From contig NZ_AEUX02000001.1 of the NCBI RefSeq assembly GCF_000188015.2, positions 62,001-126,000 of the forward strand: a stretch of DNA of 64,000 nt, given 5' to 3'. Below, in pieces: positions 9,980-19,026 of this stretch. This DNA is from Streptococcus ictaluri 707-05 (GTDB lineage: Bacteria > Bacillota > Bacilli > Lactobacillales > Streptococcaceae). Below the pieces are notes generated by a model, which was not told where the DNA came from, did no database searches, and saw nothing but the letters and a program-made list of their open reading frames with translations. How positions within the stretch are numbered: the stretch's first letter is position 1; each line of letters begins with the position of its first letter. Position numbers and translations under genes: made by a program.

Positions 9980-10043
9980 AGGCTATCTATTCCTCATTTT
10001 TAACATTTGTGTTATAATAACATGAAAAATAATGAGGTGTTTC

Positions 10044-10157
10044 ATGAACGGATTGGAAATATTATTAAAACTCCTGTTAAAATTAGTAGGTATCATGTTG
10101 CTGATTGCACTTGCTTTTCTTGCCATTTTTATGGTCGCTTACTATTGGTGTTCTTAA
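10044..10157 (+). CDS. Small hydrophobic membrane protein, 37 residues, own promoter and terminator
   Basis: Unrecognised. The ATG at 10044 has TGAGGTG six bases upstream. The product of 37 residues is almost entirely one membrane segment (LLLKLVGIMLLIALAFLAIF) with a short polar N-terminus, two Lys, and the tail VAYYWCS. A TATAAT box at about 10013-10018 lies just after polA, and a perfect hairpin with T run follows at 10190-10208, so this is a free-standing unit between polA and perR. Size and composition resemble small membrane regulators or type I toxin peptides, but it lacks the charged tail of Fst/Ldr-type toxins. An overlapping longer frame at 10007-10210 has no ribosome site and non-protein-like composition. 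Confidence 0.6.
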   Translation: MNGLEILLKLLLKLVGIMLLIALAFLAIFMVAYYWCS

Positions 10158-10189
10158 AAGATTATTTCCGCTTCATTCTGCTATCATTT

Positions 10190-10208
10190 AGGACTTTTAA
10201 GTCCTTTT
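10190..10208 (+). terminator. Terminator of the 37-residue membrane protein gene
   Basis: AGGACTT-TT-AAGTCCT followed by T residues. Confidence 0.65.
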
Positions 10209-10233
10209 GATGATACGAAGAGACAACTTATGT

Positions 10234-10239
10234 TATAAT
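10234..10239 (+). promoter_or_regulatory. perR promoter -10 box
   Basis: Extended -10 TGTTATAAT just before perR; the leader is about 20 bases and the ribosome site is TGAGGTAG. Confidence 0.6.
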
Positions 10240-10265
10240 GAGAAAAAATGATGAGGTAGTAGCTT

Positions 10266-10733
10266 ATGGACATTCATTCACATCAGCAAGCCCTAGATGC
10301 CTATGAAAACGTCCTAGAGCATCTACGAGATAAGCACATTCGGATTACAGAGACACGTAAGGCTATTATTTCTTACATAATACAGTCCACAGATCATCCC
10401 AGTGCGGATATGATTTATAAAGATTTACAGCCAAAATACCCAAATATGAGTTTGGCTACCGTTTATAATAATCTTAAGGTACTCGTTGATGAAGGGTTTG
10501 TATCAGAGTTAAAAATTGCCAATGATTTAACGACCTACTATGACTTTATGGGTCATCAGCATGTCAATGTGGTTTGTGAAAGCTGTGGGAAAATTGCTGA
10601 CTTTATGGATGTGGACGTTATGGATATTGCCAAAGAGGCTCACCAACAGACCGGTTACAAGGTGACGCGTATTCCCGTCATTGCCTATGGTATTTGTCCT
10701 GAATGTCAAGCCAAAGAAAACAAACTCAAATAA
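10266..10733 (+). CDS. perR: Peroxide-responsive Fur-family repressor PerR
   Basis: Metal-dependent repressor of oxidative-stress genes. The 155-residue protein has a winged helix (about residues 20-85, HPSADMIYKDL and NMSLATVYNNLKVLVDEGFV), then the dimerisation and metal domain. The structural zinc site is visible as CESCGK and CPECQ, and the regulatory metal site as HQHVNVVCE and DVD. Fur-family homologues in streptococci are usually PerR; the position downstream of polA agrees with S. pyogenes. Promoter at 10234, terminator at 10748. Confidence 0.92.
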   Translation: MDIHSHQQALDAYENVLEHLRDKHIRITETRKAIISYIIQSTDHPSADMIYKDLQPKYPNMSLATVYNNLKVLVDEGFVSELKIANDLTTYYDFMGHQHVNVVCESCGKIADFMDVDVMDIAKEAHQQTGYKVTRIPVIAYGICPECQAKENKLK

Positions 10734-10747
10734 TCTAGGAAGAAGTT

Positions 10748-10782
10748 AAAAAAGCTTGGGCCATATGGTCCAAGCTTTTTTT
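10748..10782 (+). terminator. Bidirectional terminator between perR and the DUF975 gene
   Basis: AAAAAAGCTTGG pairs perfectly with CCAAGCTTTTTT around a 10-base loop; T runs on both strands serve the convergent genes. Confidence 0.85.
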
Positions 10783-10800
10783 GTAGGCGATAGGTCTCTT

Positions 10801-11649
10801 TTAATCAGGCATAGGACTTGATTTTTTAGTCAAGCCTGGTAGAGGCAAACGGTCGCCTTCTAAAGGTTCATCTAATTGATCATAACGATCCTTTAGCTTT
10901 TGATAGAAAATCGCTTTTGAGGTGAGTAAATAAGGTAAAACATAGAAATATAATAGACCAAAACTTAGCATGCTACCAAAAATCCATAGGATAAAGCTAA
11001 AGTGTAGCCAAAAGTAAGACCATTTGTAGCCATCCATCAGGTATTTGCTCTCTTCAATAGCTGCTATAGAGCCTAGATAGTTTTGATTTTTGACCCTATC
11101 ATATAAAATAAATTCAGATTGACTATAGGCATAATAACGGTTGATGTAGATAACCAGTCCGACCAAGCAAACCATAACACCTAAAACGATTAGTAGGATT
11201 GACATCTTATTATTGGTTCCAGCTTTAAGATTGGTAAGCAAGGCAAATACCCCAATAGCTAATATGATCACTCCAATAATCAAGACCAGAGACCAGACTA
11301 ATAGCAGAAGCCATTTGACGAAGGCTAAGATTAAGATTTTGCCGATATAGTCTCTTGAAAAGGCAGTGGTGCTTTCTGAAAAAGTAACGCTAGTGCGGTG
11401 ATATCTAACCACCTCTATCATCGTAAAACTAGCTGAAAGAGTGAGTAGAAGTAATATGATAGTAATCAGTAGGGGGAAGTAATTGGCACCCACAGACATT
11501 TCAATTCCTTGATTGATAATGTAAGACTGGTGTACCTCAATTCCCATATAAAAAATGGAAAGTAAAGTAGGCATTAAAAATAGCAAATACTTTCCCGAAA
11601 GCCCTTTAAGGGTTTGGCGAGCTTGCCTTTTAATTTCTCGAATTGACAT
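10801..11649 (-). CDS. DUF975 family integral membrane protein
   Basis: Function unknown. The 282-residue protein starts MSIREIKRQARQTLKGLSGKY, the recognisable head of DUF975, where a short basic helix precedes about five or six membrane segments. The gene is convergent with perR and divergent from tgt. The ribosome site AGGAG lies upstream of the ATG at 11649. It stands alone. Confidence 0.8.
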   Translation of the reverse strand: MSIREIKRQARQTLKGLSGKYLLFLMPTLLSIFYMGIEVHQSYIINQGIEMSVGANYFPLLITIILLLLTLSASFTMIEVVRYHRTSVTFSESTTAFSRDYIGKILILAFVKWLLLLVWSLVLIIGVIILAIGVFALLTNLKAGTNNKMSILLIVLGVMVCLVGLVIYINRYYAYSQSEFILYDRVKNQNYLGSIAAIEESKYLMDGYKWSYFWLHFSFILWIFGSMLSFGLLYFYVLPYLLTSKAIFYQKLKDRYDQLDEPLEGDRLPLPGLTKKSSPMPD

Positions 11650-11765
11650 AGTGAACTCCTTTGGGCTATTATATCATATTTGAATAAAGCTTTAAAATAG
11701 CAATAGTTATTTTAAAGAAAAGTTGACTTGTCAGAAGGCATGACAAGGACCTGTTTTTTTGGTAA

Positions 11766-13004
<1,239 letters not shown>

Positions 13005-13014
13005 AGCATTCCTA

Positions 13015-13042
13015 AAGGCTGAACGAGAGTTTCAGTCTTTTT
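13015..13042 (+). terminator. Terminator after tgt
   Basis: AAGGCTGAA pairs with TTTCAGTCTT around a short loop, followed by T residues. Confidence 0.65.
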
Positions 13043-13151
13043 CCTATTCCATTGGTTTTTTCTTGTTCTTTCAACACCAATGGTTACCCTGTAACAAAAA
13101 ATAGGTTGACAAAATATCTTAGCTCTATTAAACTATTACAGAGGATATCAT

Positions 13152-13460
13152 ATGACAGATTGTTACGGAATTGACTTAGACCCTGAATACCGCTGCATTC
13201 ACTACCATAGTGTGCTTGACATTGTTGGCTTAAAATGTGCCACTTGTCAGCATTATTATGCTTGTTATCAGTGCCATGATAGTCTAGAAGATCATGCTTT
13301 TCAGGCAACTAGTCTCAAAGAGGCTTATCCTGTGATTTGTGGTCATTGTCGCAGACTTTTAAGCCGTTCAGAATATGATATTGGTCATTGTCCTTTCTGC
13401 CTTAGTCCTTTTAATCCAGCCTGTCGTAGGCACAAGACTATTTATTTTTTAGAGGAGTAA
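13152..13460 (+). CDS. CHY zinc-finger protein
   Basis: The 102-residue protein carries the CHY-type zinc-finger pattern: CIHYHS, CATCQHYYACYQCHD, H near residue 48, CGHCRRLL, HCPFC and CRRH. Members bind three zinc ions; their bacterial role is not established. The gene is 4 bases upstream of bioY and probably cotranscribed. A TTGACA box is seen at about 13109. The start has AGAGGATATC upstream. Confidence 0.85.
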   Translation: MTDCYGIDLDPEYRCIHYHSVLDIVGLKCATCQHYYACYQCHDSLEDHAFQATSLKEAYPVICGHCRRLLSRSEYDIGHCPFCLSPFNPACRRHKTIYFLEE

Positions 13461-13464
13461 TCAC

Positions 13465-14004
13465 ATGTTTTCAACCAAAGATTTAGTTAAAGTCGCTATG
13501 ATGACGACCTTGATTATTGTTTTAGGTCTTATTCCAGCCATTCCATTAGGCTTTATACCGGTTCCTATCGTTTTGCAAAATTTAGGCATCATGTTGGCAG
13601 GTTTGATTTTGGGTGGTAAAAAAGGCAGTTTATCAGTTCTATTGTTTCTGATTATTGGACTCTTTTTACCTGTTTTTTCAGGGTCAAGAACGACGATTCC
13701 TGTTTTGATGGGGCCATCTGCTGGTTATGTGGTTGCTTATGTATTAGTGCCTCTTGTTTTTTCCGTAATATATCTAAAGTGCAAAGGAAAAAAAGCAGTG
13801 GCAGCATTTTTAGCCATCTTTATCTCAGGTGTCTTATTAGTGGATGTTATGGGTGCCATTTGGTTATCAGCTTATACCGGAATGACCTTGGGAGCTTCCT
13901 TTTTGTCTAACCTAATTTTTATTCCAGGCGATAGCATAAAGGCCATTATCGCGACCTTGATTGCCCTAAAATACCAGGATTCTTTCGTAAATCGTAAGCC
14001 TTAA
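13465..14004 (+). CDS. bioY: Biotin ECF transporter S component BioY
   Basis: Substrate-binding membrane subunit that captures biotin and docks to the shared ECF energy module. At 179 residues with about six hydrophobic segments it has the family length. Family hallmarks are IPVPIVLQNLGIMLAGLILG near the N-terminus, GPSAGYVVAYVLVP in the middle and FIPGDSIKAIIATLIAL at the C-terminus. No biotin-synthesis genes are seen, so uptake is the likely source of biotin. I see no clear BirA operator upstream. Confidence 0.93.
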   Translation: MFSTKDLVKVAMMTTLIIVLGLIPAIPLGFIPVPIVLQNLGIMLAGLILGGKKGSLSVLLFLIIGLFLPVFSGSRTTIPVLMGPSAGYVVAYVLVPLVFSVIYLKCKGKKAVAAFLAIFISGVLLVDVMGAIWLSAYTGMTLGASFLSNLIFIPGDSIKAIIATLIALKYQDSFVNRKP

Positions 14005-14012
14005 TTGAAAGT

Positions 14013-14036
14013 AGCTCCCAAAACGGGAGCTTTTTT
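14013..14036 (+). terminator. Terminator after bioY
   Basis: AGCTCCC pairs with GGGAGCT, followed by TTTTTT. Confidence 0.8.
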
Positions 14037-14101
14037 AGGCCTGAGAAAAACCTTTTAGCTTTAGATTTGATATAATAAGAGAAAAGAAAGAAGGTGTGGT
14101 C

Positions 14102-14881
14102 ATGAAATTAACAACCTTAGGCTCGTGGGGAGGTTATCCTTATCAAGATGGTGGAACAACCTCTTATTTGGTAACAGGACATGACGGCTTTCAATTACTG
14201 ATGGATGCCGGTAGTCGTTGCCTTAATGAATTAGAAAAAGAAATCAGTCCATTGGATTTAGATGCTGTGATTATCAGTCATTACCATCCTGATCATGTGG
14301 CTGATTTAGGTGTTTTAAGACACTATTACCAACTTTATCCCAAACACCTTTGGCAATCTAAGGTTCTGCCAATTTATGGCCATCAAGAAGATGCCAATGA
14401 GTTTGCAAAACTCACTATTCCAGAAGTGTCTGAAGGGATTACTTATGATGTTGATGGGACTCAAACGATTGGACCTTTTGACATTACCTTTATCAAAACG
14501 GTTCATCCTGTTGTTTGTTATGCCTTTCGTATTTTGGAGAGAGAAACTGGTCAAGTATTGGTCTTTACTGGAGATACAGGTTACTTTGATCAATTAGCCC
14601 CTTTTACGAAAGGAGCTGATTTGTTCTTAGCGGATGTCTATCTTTATGAAGGCAATGAAAACCACATTGCCCATCTGAGCACTAAGGAAGCTGGACAAAT
14701 TGCTAAGGAAGCAGGCGTTAAGCGCTTGGTTTTGACCCATATGCCTCCTTTGCCTCCAAAAGGAATTGATCCAGATAATCATTTGACTATCTTGCGTCAG
14801 CAAGCCCAAGCCCATGCTCAAGATATCCCGGTTGATCTGTCTTTACCACATCAGACTTGGGATTTAGGGAGTTTGACCTAA
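14102..14881 (+). CDS. Metallo-beta-lactamase-fold hydrolase (YhfI type)
   Basis: The 259-residue protein has the metallo-hydrolase metal motif HYHPDH, an upstream Asp in LMDAGSRC, a downstream His (KTVHPVVCYAF), FTGDTGY and a late LTHMPPLPP. Relatives include RNase Z-like and YhfI-type enzymes; the substrate is unknown. Start at ATG 14102 with AAGGTG five bases upstream; a GTG at 14096 in frame is inside the ribosome site. Its stop overlaps the tadA start (TAATG), so the two are translationally coupled. A TATAAT box lies at about 14070. Confidence 0.85.
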   Translation: MKLTTLGSWGGYPYQDGGTTSYLVTGHDGFQLLMDAGSRCLNELEKEISPLDLDAVIISHYHPDHVADLGVLRHYYQLYPKHLWQSKVLPIYGHQEDANEFAKLTIPEVSEGITYDVDGTQTIGPFDITFIKTVHPVVCYAFRILERETGQVLVFTGDTGYFDQLAPFTKGADLFLADVYLYEGNENHIAHLSTKEAGQIAKEAGVKRLVLTHMPPLPPKGIDPDNHLTILRQQAQAHAQDIPVDLSLPHQTWDLGSLT

Positions 14882-15438
14882 TGGCTTACTGTCAAGAAGA
14901 ATATCACTATTTTATGCGTGAAGCCCTGAAGGAAGCTGAAAAATCCTTAATAAAAGAGGAAATTCCAATAGGCTGTGTCATTGTCAAAGATGGAAAAATC
15001 ATTGGGCGTGGGCACAATGCGCGTGAGGAGCTTAACCAAGCTATCATGCATGCTGAAATCATGGCCATTAATGAAGCCAATGCCCATGAAGGCAACTGGC
15101 GTCTACTTGATACGACACTCTTTGTCACTATCGAACCCTGTGTCATGTGCAGTGGCGCCATTGGTTTAGCACGAATTCCTCATGTGGTTTACGGCGCTAG
15201 CAACCAAAAATTCGGTGGAACAGATAGCCTCTATCAGATTTTAACCGATTCACGCTTAAATCATCGGGTTGAGGTGGAAAGAGGTGTCTTGGCAGAAGAA
15301 TGCGCTCAAATCATGCAGACCTTTTTCCGTCAAGGACGCGATAAGAAAAAAGAAGCTAAGCATTTAGCAAAAGAAGAGGCAAAACTGGATAATGAGTTAG
15401 GTAAGAATGAAAAAACACTGACCGATCCCAGATGTTAG
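14881..15438 (+). CDS. tadA: tRNA-specific adenosine deaminase TadA
   Basis: Converts A34 to inosine in tRNA-Arg(ACG), essential for decoding CGN codons. The deaminase zinc motif is visible: HAEIMAI (His ligand and proton-shuttle Glu) and EPCVMCSGAI (two Cys ligands). The start at 14881 overlaps the preceding stop by one base and gives 185 residues. The last 30 residues are a lysine/glutamate-rich tail, and the final codons themselves form the left arm of the terminator at 15411, so the end of the gene doubles as RNA structure. Confidence 0.95.
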   Translation: MAYCQEEYHYFMREALKEAEKSLIKEEIPIGCVIVKDGKIIGRGHNAREELNQAIMHAEIMAINEANAHEGNWRLLDTTLFVTIEPCVMCSGAIGLARIPHVVYGASNQKFGGTDSLYQILTDSRLNHRVEVERGVLAEECAQIMQTFFRQGRDKKKEAKHLAKEEAKLDNELGKNEKTLTDPRC

Positions 15439-15458
15439 GGAAATAGGTCAGTGTTTTT
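15411..15458 (+). terminator. Terminator overlapping the 3' end of tadA
   Basis: AAAAACACTGACC (15411-15423, coding) pairs perfectly with GGTCAGTGTTTTT (15446-15458) around a 22-base loop containing the stop codon. It also serves the convergent gene. Confidence 0.8.
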
Positions 15459-15475
15459 CAATTGTTTAATGGCTA

Positions 15476-16705
15476 TCATGCTGTCTGGGTGTTAAAGGAA
15501 ATAGCATAAACCTCAGGGACTTGACTATAAGTGTAGCCACTATAGTGATCTTGGTAGCTACTAAATAAGTGATGATACTGTTCCTGGTTGGTGGCTAAAT
15601 CCCTTACCATGTCTTCGTAAGCTTCTTGATTGGAAAATTGGATAGTGATTGGAGTTTGACTTTTAGCAAGCTGATTAGCAACGCTATCTAAGACCTGGTT
15701 AGTATCATAGGTGTCAAAATAGCTCTGATGTTGTTTCGCATAAAGCAGTGAGTCGTCAGAACAAACAGGCATTTTCCATACATTTTGATAAGTTTCGGTA
15801 TGATTAAAATCAATATCAGAACTAGCGTGATGAGATAGATTCATCAAGCTATCAGGTAGACATAAGAAATGGTAGTTGGTATCCGTATGAGGGTTTCCTG
15901 ATAATTGGCTATCAAAAACAGGATCTCCCCAAGTGGTATCAACGGCATACCATTTTCCATCAAGCATGATGGTATTCCAAGCATGTGGATAGCTGCCTTG
16001 GGTTTGGTGAGAGGTAACAGTCCCTCTAATATAAGCAACCGGAATGCCTGCCTTTTGACAAAGAAGTTGGAAGGCTTGTGCATAGCCATTACACACAGAT
16101 AAGTGATTCAAAAAGACACTGCGAATGTCTTGATTAGAGGCGATTTTAGAGGAATCACCTGACTGATAGGCCTCAAAGGCTTTTTTATTGTAGTCGGTTT
16201 GCTGAACAATGACTTCATAAAAATACTTGACCTTGTCGTAATCACTTCCTTGAGGCATCTTAGAAACAATCTCATCTGCAGTGCTTTGCAGCTTTTGGTA
16301 GGTTGTTTTAATATCTTTAGGAATTGGGAAAGTGACATAAGCATCATAGTCAGAAATCTCAAAATGATAATCAGCAGAGGTAATCCAAAAGAACTCGGGA
16401 TTATCCATAACAAAGGCGTCAATAGTTTTTATGAGGCTCTTTTTGGACTGTGAGCTTAGGCTAATCACTTCACGAAATTGCGATAAGCTCTGGTAGAGCT
16501 TAATGTAATTGTCTTGTTGCTTTTTGTTTAATTGTTGATAATAGTAGTTATTAGCTATTTTTTGGACAATAGCTTTTTGTTCGGTTTCTTTTAGCTGGCT
16601 TTGTTCATTATTGGCAGTTATTCCCTTTTCTTCTAGTAAGGAGCAGCTAGCTAAAGCAGGCAGTAATAGGCAAATAGCTATCGTGATAAGTTTCCTTTTC
16701 TTCAT
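15476..16705 (-). CDS. Transglutaminase-like domain lipoprotein
   Basis: Start is ATG 16705, with GGGGAG upstream; it gives a lipoprotein signal (MKKRKLITIAICLLLPALASC) with Cys at the lipobox. The 409-residue protein then has a linker and a transglutaminase/peptidase core with the Cys-His-Asp triad visible: LSVCNGYAQAFQLLC, SYPHAWNTIML and WYAVDTTWGDP. Streptococcal relatives are surface-anchored and of unknown substrate. The open frame extends upstream to 16939 but that part is AT-rich, non-protein-like and overlaps the promoter of the next gene. Gene is divergent from the secreted protein at 16930. Confidence 0.85.
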   Translation of the reverse strand: MKKRKLITIAICLLLPALASCSLLEEKGITANNEQSQLKETEQKAIVQKIANNYYYQQLNKKQQDNYIKLYQSLSQFREVISLSSQSKKSLIKTIDAFVMDNPEFFWITSADYHFEISDYDAYVTFPIPKDIKTTYQKLQSTADEIVSKMPQGSDYDKVKYFYEVIVQQTDYNKKAFEAYQSGDSSKIASNQDIRSVFLNHLSVCNGYAQAFQLLCQKAGIPVAYIRGTVTSHQTQGSYPHAWNTIMLDGKWYAVDTTWGDPVFDSQLSGNPHTDTNYHFLCLPDSLMNLSHHASSDIDFNHTETYQNVWKMPVCSDDSLLYAKQHQSYFDTYDTNQVLDSVANQLAKSQTPITIQFSNQEAYEDMVRDLATNQEQYHHLFSSYQDHYSGYTYSQVPEVYAISFNTQTA

Positions 16706-16865
16706 AGGATCTCCCCAAGCGATTCTAATAGGAATATTATAGCACACTAATGTTGAGATGAAACCAATATGCTCGCTATTGCAGTATTTCAAATAGGATT
16801 TAAAAATTGTTATTGAGATAATATAGGATTTTATTAAAAATAAAATAAAAATTATTATAAAATTA

Positions 16866-16894
16866 TTGACATAAAATTTGTTTATATTTATAAT
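16866..16894 (+). promoter_or_regulatory. Consensus sigma-A promoter of the secreted-protein gene
   Basis: TTGACA (16866-16871), exactly 17 bases, TATAAT (16889-16894), in an AT-rich region. It is one of the strongest promoters by sequence in the window. Confidence 0.75.
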
Positions 16895-16929
16895 ATAATT
16901 AAATAAAATTAAAAAGGAAAATATAGCTA

Positions 16930-18063
16930 ATGAAAGCAATGAAAAAAATCACAGCAGTGGCAACTCTAAGCACCTGTCTTGGATTGTTAGCCATCTCAGC
17001 CCCAGCCAATGTTAAGGCAGAAAGTGCTTATGATAACACTGTTAAATTGAACTTATGGTGGACAGATAATGGACAAGTTTCAGATATTGTAGATTACACA
17101 AAATCATACGATGCCTATAGAAATGAAATTACTTGGAAGGTTACTTTCAATAAAAACAAGGAATGGTGGTTATCACCTGATTATGTTGTGTTCTTGCCTA
17201 GAGAAGTTGAGGAACCAACGTCAGTTAATATTGAAAAAATCGACAATGTTAGAAGAACCGGAGAAAGTAAAGCACGTCCTAGTTGGGTTTATGATTTTGA
17301 AACAGAGCGTGGCAAATTTGATCAGGAATGGGATAAGTTTCCGGCTCATATTGGGCAAAGTAGTGGTTTAAGTGCTTTTACAAATATTAAAAATAAGGGA
17401 TTTTTCTCAAAAGTTTTAGTTGAGCGTCTAGCAGAATCTGGTGTTCGAATGGATGATACTGTTGTTTGGACTTTTACTACAAAGATTAAAGAGAAGTATA
17501 GAAAAAACTTTAATGTTGATAACCTGTCCTTTTTAGCGGGAATTCAGCAAAATACCATCTTATTTGAAAAATTAAATCCGACTTTCCGAGGAGAATTAAG
17601 TAAATTCAAAGTACAATTTAAACCATTAGAAAAAGAAGCTAACGTCTTAAAGAAATTGGATTCAAGTGTTTTTGAGGAAAAAGTTTTTGATATCGGAAAT
17701 TCTTTAGATGATATTCTAAAGGCAGAAAAATTCAAAGATTTAGCTGGTGAAGGTATTTCTATCTCAACAGATGATGTTGGTTCTCGTATTGCAGATCGAG
17801 GATATGGGGATGCACCAAGTGAAGACAAGCTATATACTTATTATGTCTACAGACGTATGACTGAAGAAGAAATTGATGAGGACTGGAAAGAGAAACATTC
17901 TTTCCAAGGAACTTTGGTTGGTCCCGGACAAGATTTGCCATCTGGAATCTCACGTGGTAGAGGAAGTGGCTATGGAAATTCTAATTGGTACACAGAGGCG
18001 AATGGGTATACTCAACGAGACCGTTATACAAGACGCTTAAAGCCAGGAACAACAATAGATTAA
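16930..18063 (+). CDS. Secreted protein of unknown function, 377 residues
   Basis: Not recognised. The signal peptide is clear (residues 1-30, ending ANVKAE). The mature protein has no LPXTG motif and no second membrane segment, so it should be released. It is rich in Trp, Lys and Asp; two segments resemble beta-sandwich adhesin domains (NEITWKVTFNKNKEWW and DDTVVWTFTTKIKEKY), a weak resemblance only. The C-terminal 50 residues are Gly/Ser/Arg/Tyr-rich (GISRGRGSGYGNSNWYTEAN). ATG 16930 is better spaced from AAAGGAAA than ATG 16939. The gene has a consensus promoter and strong following stem-loops. In S. pyogenes an exported protein and the superantigen gene speG lie at about this place; no superantigen is seen here. 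Confidence 0.8.
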   Translation: MKAMKKITAVATLSTCLGLLAISAPANVKAESAYDNTVKLNLWWTDNGQVSDIVDYTKSYDAYRNEITWKVTFNKNKEWWLSPDYVVFLPREVEEPTSVNIEKIDNVRRTGESKARPSWVYDFETERGKFDQEWDKFPAHIGQSSGLSAFTNIKNKGFFSKVLVERLAESGVRMDDTVVWTFTTKIKEKYRKNFNVDNLSFLAGIQQNTILFEKLNPTFRGELSKFKVQFKPLEKEANVLKKLDSSVFEEKVFDIGNSLDDILKAEKFKDLAGEGISISTDDVGSRIADRGYGDAPSEDKLYTYYVYRRMTEEEIDEDWKEKHSFQGTLVGPGQDLPSGISRGRGSGYGNSNWYTEANGYTQRDRYTRRLKPGTTID

Positions 18064-18072
18064 AAATGAGAT

Positions 18073-18103
18073 AATAAGCACTGCTCAACGAGCAGTGCTT
18101 ATT
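18073..18103 (+). terminator. Strong stem-loop after the secreted-protein gene
   Basis: AATAAGCACTGCTC pairs perfectly over 14 bases with GAGCAGTGCTTATT around a 3-base loop. No strong T run follows; a second hairpin AGGACTC/GAGTCCT with TTTTTT lies at 18113-18147 and probably completes termination. Confidence 0.65.
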
Positions 18104-18157
18104 AATATAAACAGGACTCACCTTAGGAGTCCTTCTTGCAATTTTTTAGTATTATGT

Positions 18158-18163
18158 TATAAT
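18158..18163 (+). promoter_or_regulatory. SRP RNA promoter -10 box
   Basis: Extended -10 TGTTATAAT ends 6-7 bases before the RNA start. Confidence 0.65.
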
Positions 18164-18169
18164 TGATAG

Positions 18170-18248
18170 TGGAGCAACACTTGTGCGTGAAGTGGGTCAG
18201 GGGAGGAATCCAGCAGCCCTAAGCGATGTCGAGTGTGTGCTCTTTTTT
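18170..18248 (+). ncRNA. ffs: 4.5S-type signal recognition particle RNA
   Basis: The conserved SRP hairpin tip is present: GGTCAGGGGAGGAATCCAGC followed by AGCCCTAAGC. The 5' end GGAGCAACACT pairs with the 3' end AGTGTGTGCTC, closing one long hairpin of about 79 bases that ends in a T run acting as its own terminator. It binds Ffh and guides membrane protein targeting. Confidence 0.92.
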
Positions 18249-18301
18249 TATTTTCAAAAGATTAGATTTTTTATATAATGGAGGAGAGAAAAGGAGATTA
18301 G

Positions 18302-18922
18302 ATGAGAAAATACTTACAGGTGAGACTCTATGAGATGTCTTATTATATCGAGATTATTATTTCCATTATTTTACTTGTTTCCTTGTTGATTTTGACAGGG
18401 CATTTGGCCTTGACCTTGACAGGTATTTTTTCTATTAAGACAGGTCTGGATACCTACTTGCAAAACTTTTTGAATCAGGCAATGAGTATCGCTATTGGGG
18501 TCGAGTTAATCAAAATGTTGAGTAAGCATACCTCAGGTACCATTATCGAAGTCCTATTATTTGCTATTGCACGCCAGATTGTAGTTTCTCACGGCTCTCC
18601 TGTGGATTCCCTTTTAAGTGTTATTGCCCTGACTATTTTGTTTGCGACTCGTAAGTACCTTTTTACAAGCTTTGATGATGCCTCTAGTATTATTGTCAGA
18701 GGAAGTCAAAAGGTGGCAATGGCTTGTCGTGTGGCTAGGGTGCAACTACCGCTTGTCGACAAAAACGAATTAATGAGAGATATGATGCTACGTTACCTTG
18801 AAAAGGAAGGGAAAACAGCCCGATTAGGAGCTTCTATTGCTTTTCCTGATGTAGCCCTTAGAGTTGATCATATGCATGAAGGGGTAATCACCCGAATTGA
18901 AATCATCAGAACCCAACTTTAG
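18302..18922 (+). CDS. Membrane protein with C-terminal TrkA-C-like (transporter-associated) domain
   Basis: The 206-residue protein has about four membrane segments (residues 15-130) followed by a cytoplasmic domain of about 70 residues whose end (HEGVITRIEIIRTQL) resembles TrkA-C/transporter-associated domains. The N-terminal part resembles PsiE-type membrane proteins. Function unknown. ATG 18302 follows AAAGGAGAT. It lies between the SRP RNA and pgi, the position of a conserved hypothetical gene in S. pyogenes. Confidence 0.75.
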   Translation: MRKYLQVRLYEMSYYIEIIISIILLVSLLILTGHLALTLTGIFSIKTGLDTYLQNFLNQAMSIAIGVELIKMLSKHTSGTIIEVLLFAIARQIVVSHGSPVDSLLSVIALTILFATRKYLFTSFDDASSIIVRGSQKVAMACRVARVQLPLVDKNELMRDMMLRYLEKEGKTARLGASIAFPDVALRVDHMHEGVITRIEIIRTQL

Positions 18923-19026
18923 TTTCCTTGAAAGCCAAAATCATAGAAAATAATTGGAAATGATTGAAAAAAAGCTCACAAAGGGGTATGATAGTAGAGA
19001 ATGAAAACGATGGAGGAATTGTTAGG

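Noticed and set aside
10007..10210. A 67-codon frame after polA.
   Set aside because: No ribosome site, odd composition with several Cys and His, and it overlaps the better supported 37-codon frame.
13040..13151. BirA operator upstream of the CHY-bioY genes.
   Set aside because: GGTTACC and GGTTGAC are present but not as the expected TTGTTAAC inverted repeat.
15476..16939. Longer start for the transglutaminase lipoprotein.
   Set aside because: The extension is AT-rich, overlaps the divergent promoter, and removes the lipoprotein signal from the N-terminus.
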